Source: Microcaldota archaeon
Lineage (GTDB): Archaea; Micrarchaeota; Micrarchaeia; Anstonellales; Anstonellaceae
Assembly (NCBI GenBank): GCA_026396355.1
Contig: JAPLWY010000082.1
Coordinates: 1-7,309, forward strand
DNA: 7,309 nucleotides
Direction of reading: 5' to 3'
In this document: piece after piece, positions 5,965 through 7,309 of the stretch
Position numbering within the stretch: position 1 is the first letter of the stretch
Layout: each line of letters opens with the position of its first letter
Position numbers and translations under genes: made by a program
Notes under the pieces: generated by a model
The model's database searches: none
What the model saw: the letters and a program-made list of their open reading frames with translations, nothing else
Told to the model about the DNA's origin: nothing

Positions 5965-6719
5965 CCTTTCCCAAGCACGCTGTAGATGTCAAAGGGGACT
6001 GCGCCTTTTGCCTCAAGCCCGGCCAGCATGCGCGCGAGGAGCTGCTTCCTGAATTCTTCGTACTTTTCCTTTCCCACCTCGGCATTGCCGATTGCGTAGC
6101 GCTTGCTTTTCACATTGAAGCAGAAAAGGCAGTTCTGCAGGTTCTCGACATTGTGGCAGAACATCGAGTCTGCGCAGCTGTTCGCAGAATCCATCTCGAA
6201 GCACCGCTGGACGTTCCAGCAGTTGTAAAGGTGGATTGAGAATTTTGGGGATTTGCACCTGTGAAGCCCGAACGAGCCTTCCGCATCCATGATTGAAAGC
6301 GCGTAGGCGCAGTTTTTCGAGGTGAACGGGTCGAATGCGTGCTTCACGTTGAGGCAGTCAATATAGCCAAACGAGTCTTCCACGCCGATGTTGTTGCCCT
6401 GAGAGTAGGTGGGCACAAAGTATGCGCCTGCCGCGATTGCCTGGCGCATGCCTGCAAGGGAAATGCTGTCTGGGCCTTTTATGAGCGGCTGGCTTGCCTT
6501 TGCAATGTCCTCAAGCGAGGCTACTTTCGCATGCGGCATTTTCCTGAAGTAGCCGTAATCCGGGAGGTATGCCTGGCCTGTGCCAAGGCAGGATTTCACG
6601 CGCCTGCCGGACGGCACGCGCTGCGCAAGCCATTTCTCGTATTTTGCAATTGGGGAGAGCGGCTTCCCGAACAGCAGCCGCGTGGTGTTGGAGAATGCCT
6701 CTTCCAGTTTGTCAGCCAT
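5961..6719 (-). CDS. Unrecognised single-unit Cys-rich solenoid-like protein (unit B2)
   Basis: A 252-residue protein, equivalent to the second unit of the protein at 2943-4517. Its N-terminus carries LLFGKPLSPIAKYEKWLA (15-32), which matches the head of each unit, so ATG 6719 is a true start. A connector with MPHAKVASLEDI (61-72) follows. The rung region (about 112-209) has Cys at 122, 137, 155, 167, 173, 182, 188, 197 and 200, and the tail is YAIGNAEVGKEKYEEFRKQLL. EMDSANSCADSMFCHN (175-190) matches the A2 segment at 445-460 at 12 of 16 positions. No signal peptide or membrane segment is seen. It follows the B1 gene after a single base (TGA-C-ATG) with its ribosome site inside B1, so the two are translationally coupled and probably assemble together, mirroring the fused A1-A2 protein. 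The biochemical role is unknown. Confidence 0.9.
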   Translation of the reverse strand: MADKLEEAFSNTTRLLFGKPLSPIAKYEKWLAQRVPSGRRVKSCLGTGQAYLPDYGYFRKMPHAKVASLEDIAKASQPLIKGPDSISLAGMRQAIAAGAYFVPTYSQGNNIGVEDSFGYIDCLNVKHAFDPFTSKNCAYALSIMDAEGSFGLHRCKSPKFSIHLYNCWNVQRCFEMDSANSCADSMFCHNVENLQNCLFCFNVKSKRYAIGNAEVGKEKYEEFRKQLLARMLAGLEAKGAVPFDIYSVLGKG

Positions 6720-6720
6720 G

Positions 6721-7309
6721 TCAAGCGCCTCCCGCCGCCTCGAATATCGAGGGGAATTCCTTTTTTTCGTGCATCTCCTGTGCGATTTCGGCCAGGAGCT
6801 TCTTTTTCAGCTCCAAGTACTTTTCCTTTGGAAGCGCAAGGTTCCCGATTGCGCACCTTGCCGAGTTCTGGTTGAAGCAGAACATCGCGTCAAACGAGTT
6901 TTTGCAGTTGAAGCAGGAATAAAGGTCCGAGGACTTGACACAAAGGTAGGAGTCGAAGCAGCGCTTGGAGTAGAAGAACACCTGGGAGTGGATGGAATTG
7001 CCCACCTCGCCCCCAAGCTGGCAGCCATAGGTGTTCTCGCTTTCCCTTATCCCGTTGCAGTAGGCGACGTATTTGGACTCGATCACGTTTTGCGAGGAAA
7101 GCACGTACATCGAGTCCTGGCACATGTCGCTTTCCGCAACCTCCATCGAGCGCCCGAGGTTCTTGTTGCCGCAGTATGCCATTTTCTCGGAAAGCGCGGA
7201 CAGCGCGGAGTCGATGTCCTTTATGTCGTTGATTGAAAGCGCGCCTGAGGCTGCACCGGCAAGCGCCTCTGAACCGTCAATGAAGCGCGCGCTCTTGCTG
7301 AAGTAGGGG
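6721..7309 (-). CDS. Unrecognised Cys-rich solenoid-like protein (unit B1), 5' end off-window
   Basis: The minus-strand frame is open from the window edge to TGA 6723-6721 (195 residues seen). The ATG at 7182 is internal, because the 42 residues before it align with unit A1: INDIKDIDSALSALSEK here against MNDMKDIDSLVAALSEK there, and SARF in both connectors. The rung region follows (MAYCGNKNLG against CEYAGNRHLG, then DSMYV, ESKYV, and CFNC at residues 132-135). The tail PKEKYLELKKKLLAEIA is nearly identical to A1 PKEKYLELKKKMLAEIA (16 of 17). Judged by A1, about 60 N-terminal residues lie beyond the window. It is the first visible gene of a minus-strand pair with B2 and its promoter is not in view. 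It is presumably a soluble, structural or binding protein; the function is unknown. Confidence 0.88.
   Translation of the reverse strand, partial: PYFSKSARFIDGSEALAGAASGALSINDIKDIDSALSALSEKMAYCGNKNLGRSMEVAESDMCQDSMYVLSSQNVIESKYVAYCNGIRESENTYGCQLGGEVGNSIHSQVFFYSKRCFDSYLCVKSSDLYSCFNCKNSFDAMFCFNQNSARCAIGNLALPKEKYLELKKKLLAEIAQEMHEKKEFPSIFEAAGGA
6728..6733 (-). promoter_or_regulatory. Shine-Dalgarno for B2, inside the 3' end of B1
   Basis: Minus-strand GGGAGG lies 8 nt before ATG 6719 and overlaps the last codons (AAGGA) of the upstream gene. It supports coupled translation of B1 and B2 instead of a ribosomal frameshift across the junction. Confidence 0.8.

Noticed and set aside
6717..6723. Programmed frameshift joining B1 and B2 into one protein
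   Set aside because: No slippery run is visible, B2 has its own Shine-Dalgarno and a Met followed by the family head motif, so ordinary stop/start coupling explains the junction.
7180..7182. ATG as the start of a 153-residue minus-strand gene
   Set aside because: The frame continues open to the window edge and the upstream residues align with unit A1, so the gene is truncated and this Met is internal.
6580..7236. 218-residue plus-strand open frame opposite B1/B2
   Set aside because: The minus-strand frames have homologues in the same window and a ribosome site; this frame has neither.
1..7309. CRISPR array, tRNA, rRNA or transposon ends
   Set aside because: No regularly spaced DNA repeats, cloverleaf-like segments, transposase motifs or terminal inverted repeats were seen; the repeats present are in the protein sequences.

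Overview
The window looks like a compact archaeal chromosome, probably from a small-genome lineage such as a DPANN archaeon; this placement is inference. The supporting signs are an archaeal-type RtcB carrying a LAGLIDADG intein, a double-length Lrp/AsnC regulator, TATA/BRE-like promoter elements about 26 nt from the expected start site, one apparently leaderless gene next to genes with strong Shine-Dalgarno sites, and almost no intergenic DNA. No RNA gene, CRISPR array, transposon or tRNA was seen, and there is no gene-free stretch above 300 bases.

Layout, left to right. (1) 1-1842 (+): the 3' part of rtcB (tRNA-splicing/RNA-repair ligase), opening inside its intein. The intein ends exactly before the metal-binding cysteine of the ligase. 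(2) 1839-2807 (-): a tandem Lrp/AsnC-type regulator, convergent with rtcB and sharing a CTAG stop tetranucleotide with it. (3) 2808-2942: a divergent, AT-rich promoter region with an inverted repeat over the lrp TATA box. (4) 2943-4517 (+): a 524-residue protein made of two copies of an unrecognised Cys-rich, solenoid-like unit. (5) 4586-5248 and 5248-5964 (+): a translationally coupled pair, a 220-residue protein of unknown function followed by a receiver-like (response-regulator) protein, behind a promoter carrying two TTACG/CGTA palindromes. (6) 5961-6719 and 6721-7309 (-): two consecutive genes encoding the same solenoid units as the 524-residue protein, here split into separate, translationally coupled polypeptides. 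They converge on the receiver gene and again share a CTAG stop. The last one runs off the right edge.

The most notable content is the repeated-unit family. Four copies of a roughly 250-residue unit occur within 4.4 kb: fused as A1-A2 on the plus strand and separate as B1, B2 on the minus strand. A1 pairs with B1 and A2 with B2 by similarity. Each unit appears to have a short N-terminal helical motif (LFG..I.KYE.WLA), an FP.AR-type connector, about 8-11 rungs of a Cys/Ser/Asn-rich 11-12-residue repeat suggestive of a beta-solenoid, and a terminal helix beginning GN....KEKY. I cannot assign a function. The intervening receiver/unknown gene pair is the only hint that the family may be part of a signalling or regulated assembly, and that link is inference from position alone.
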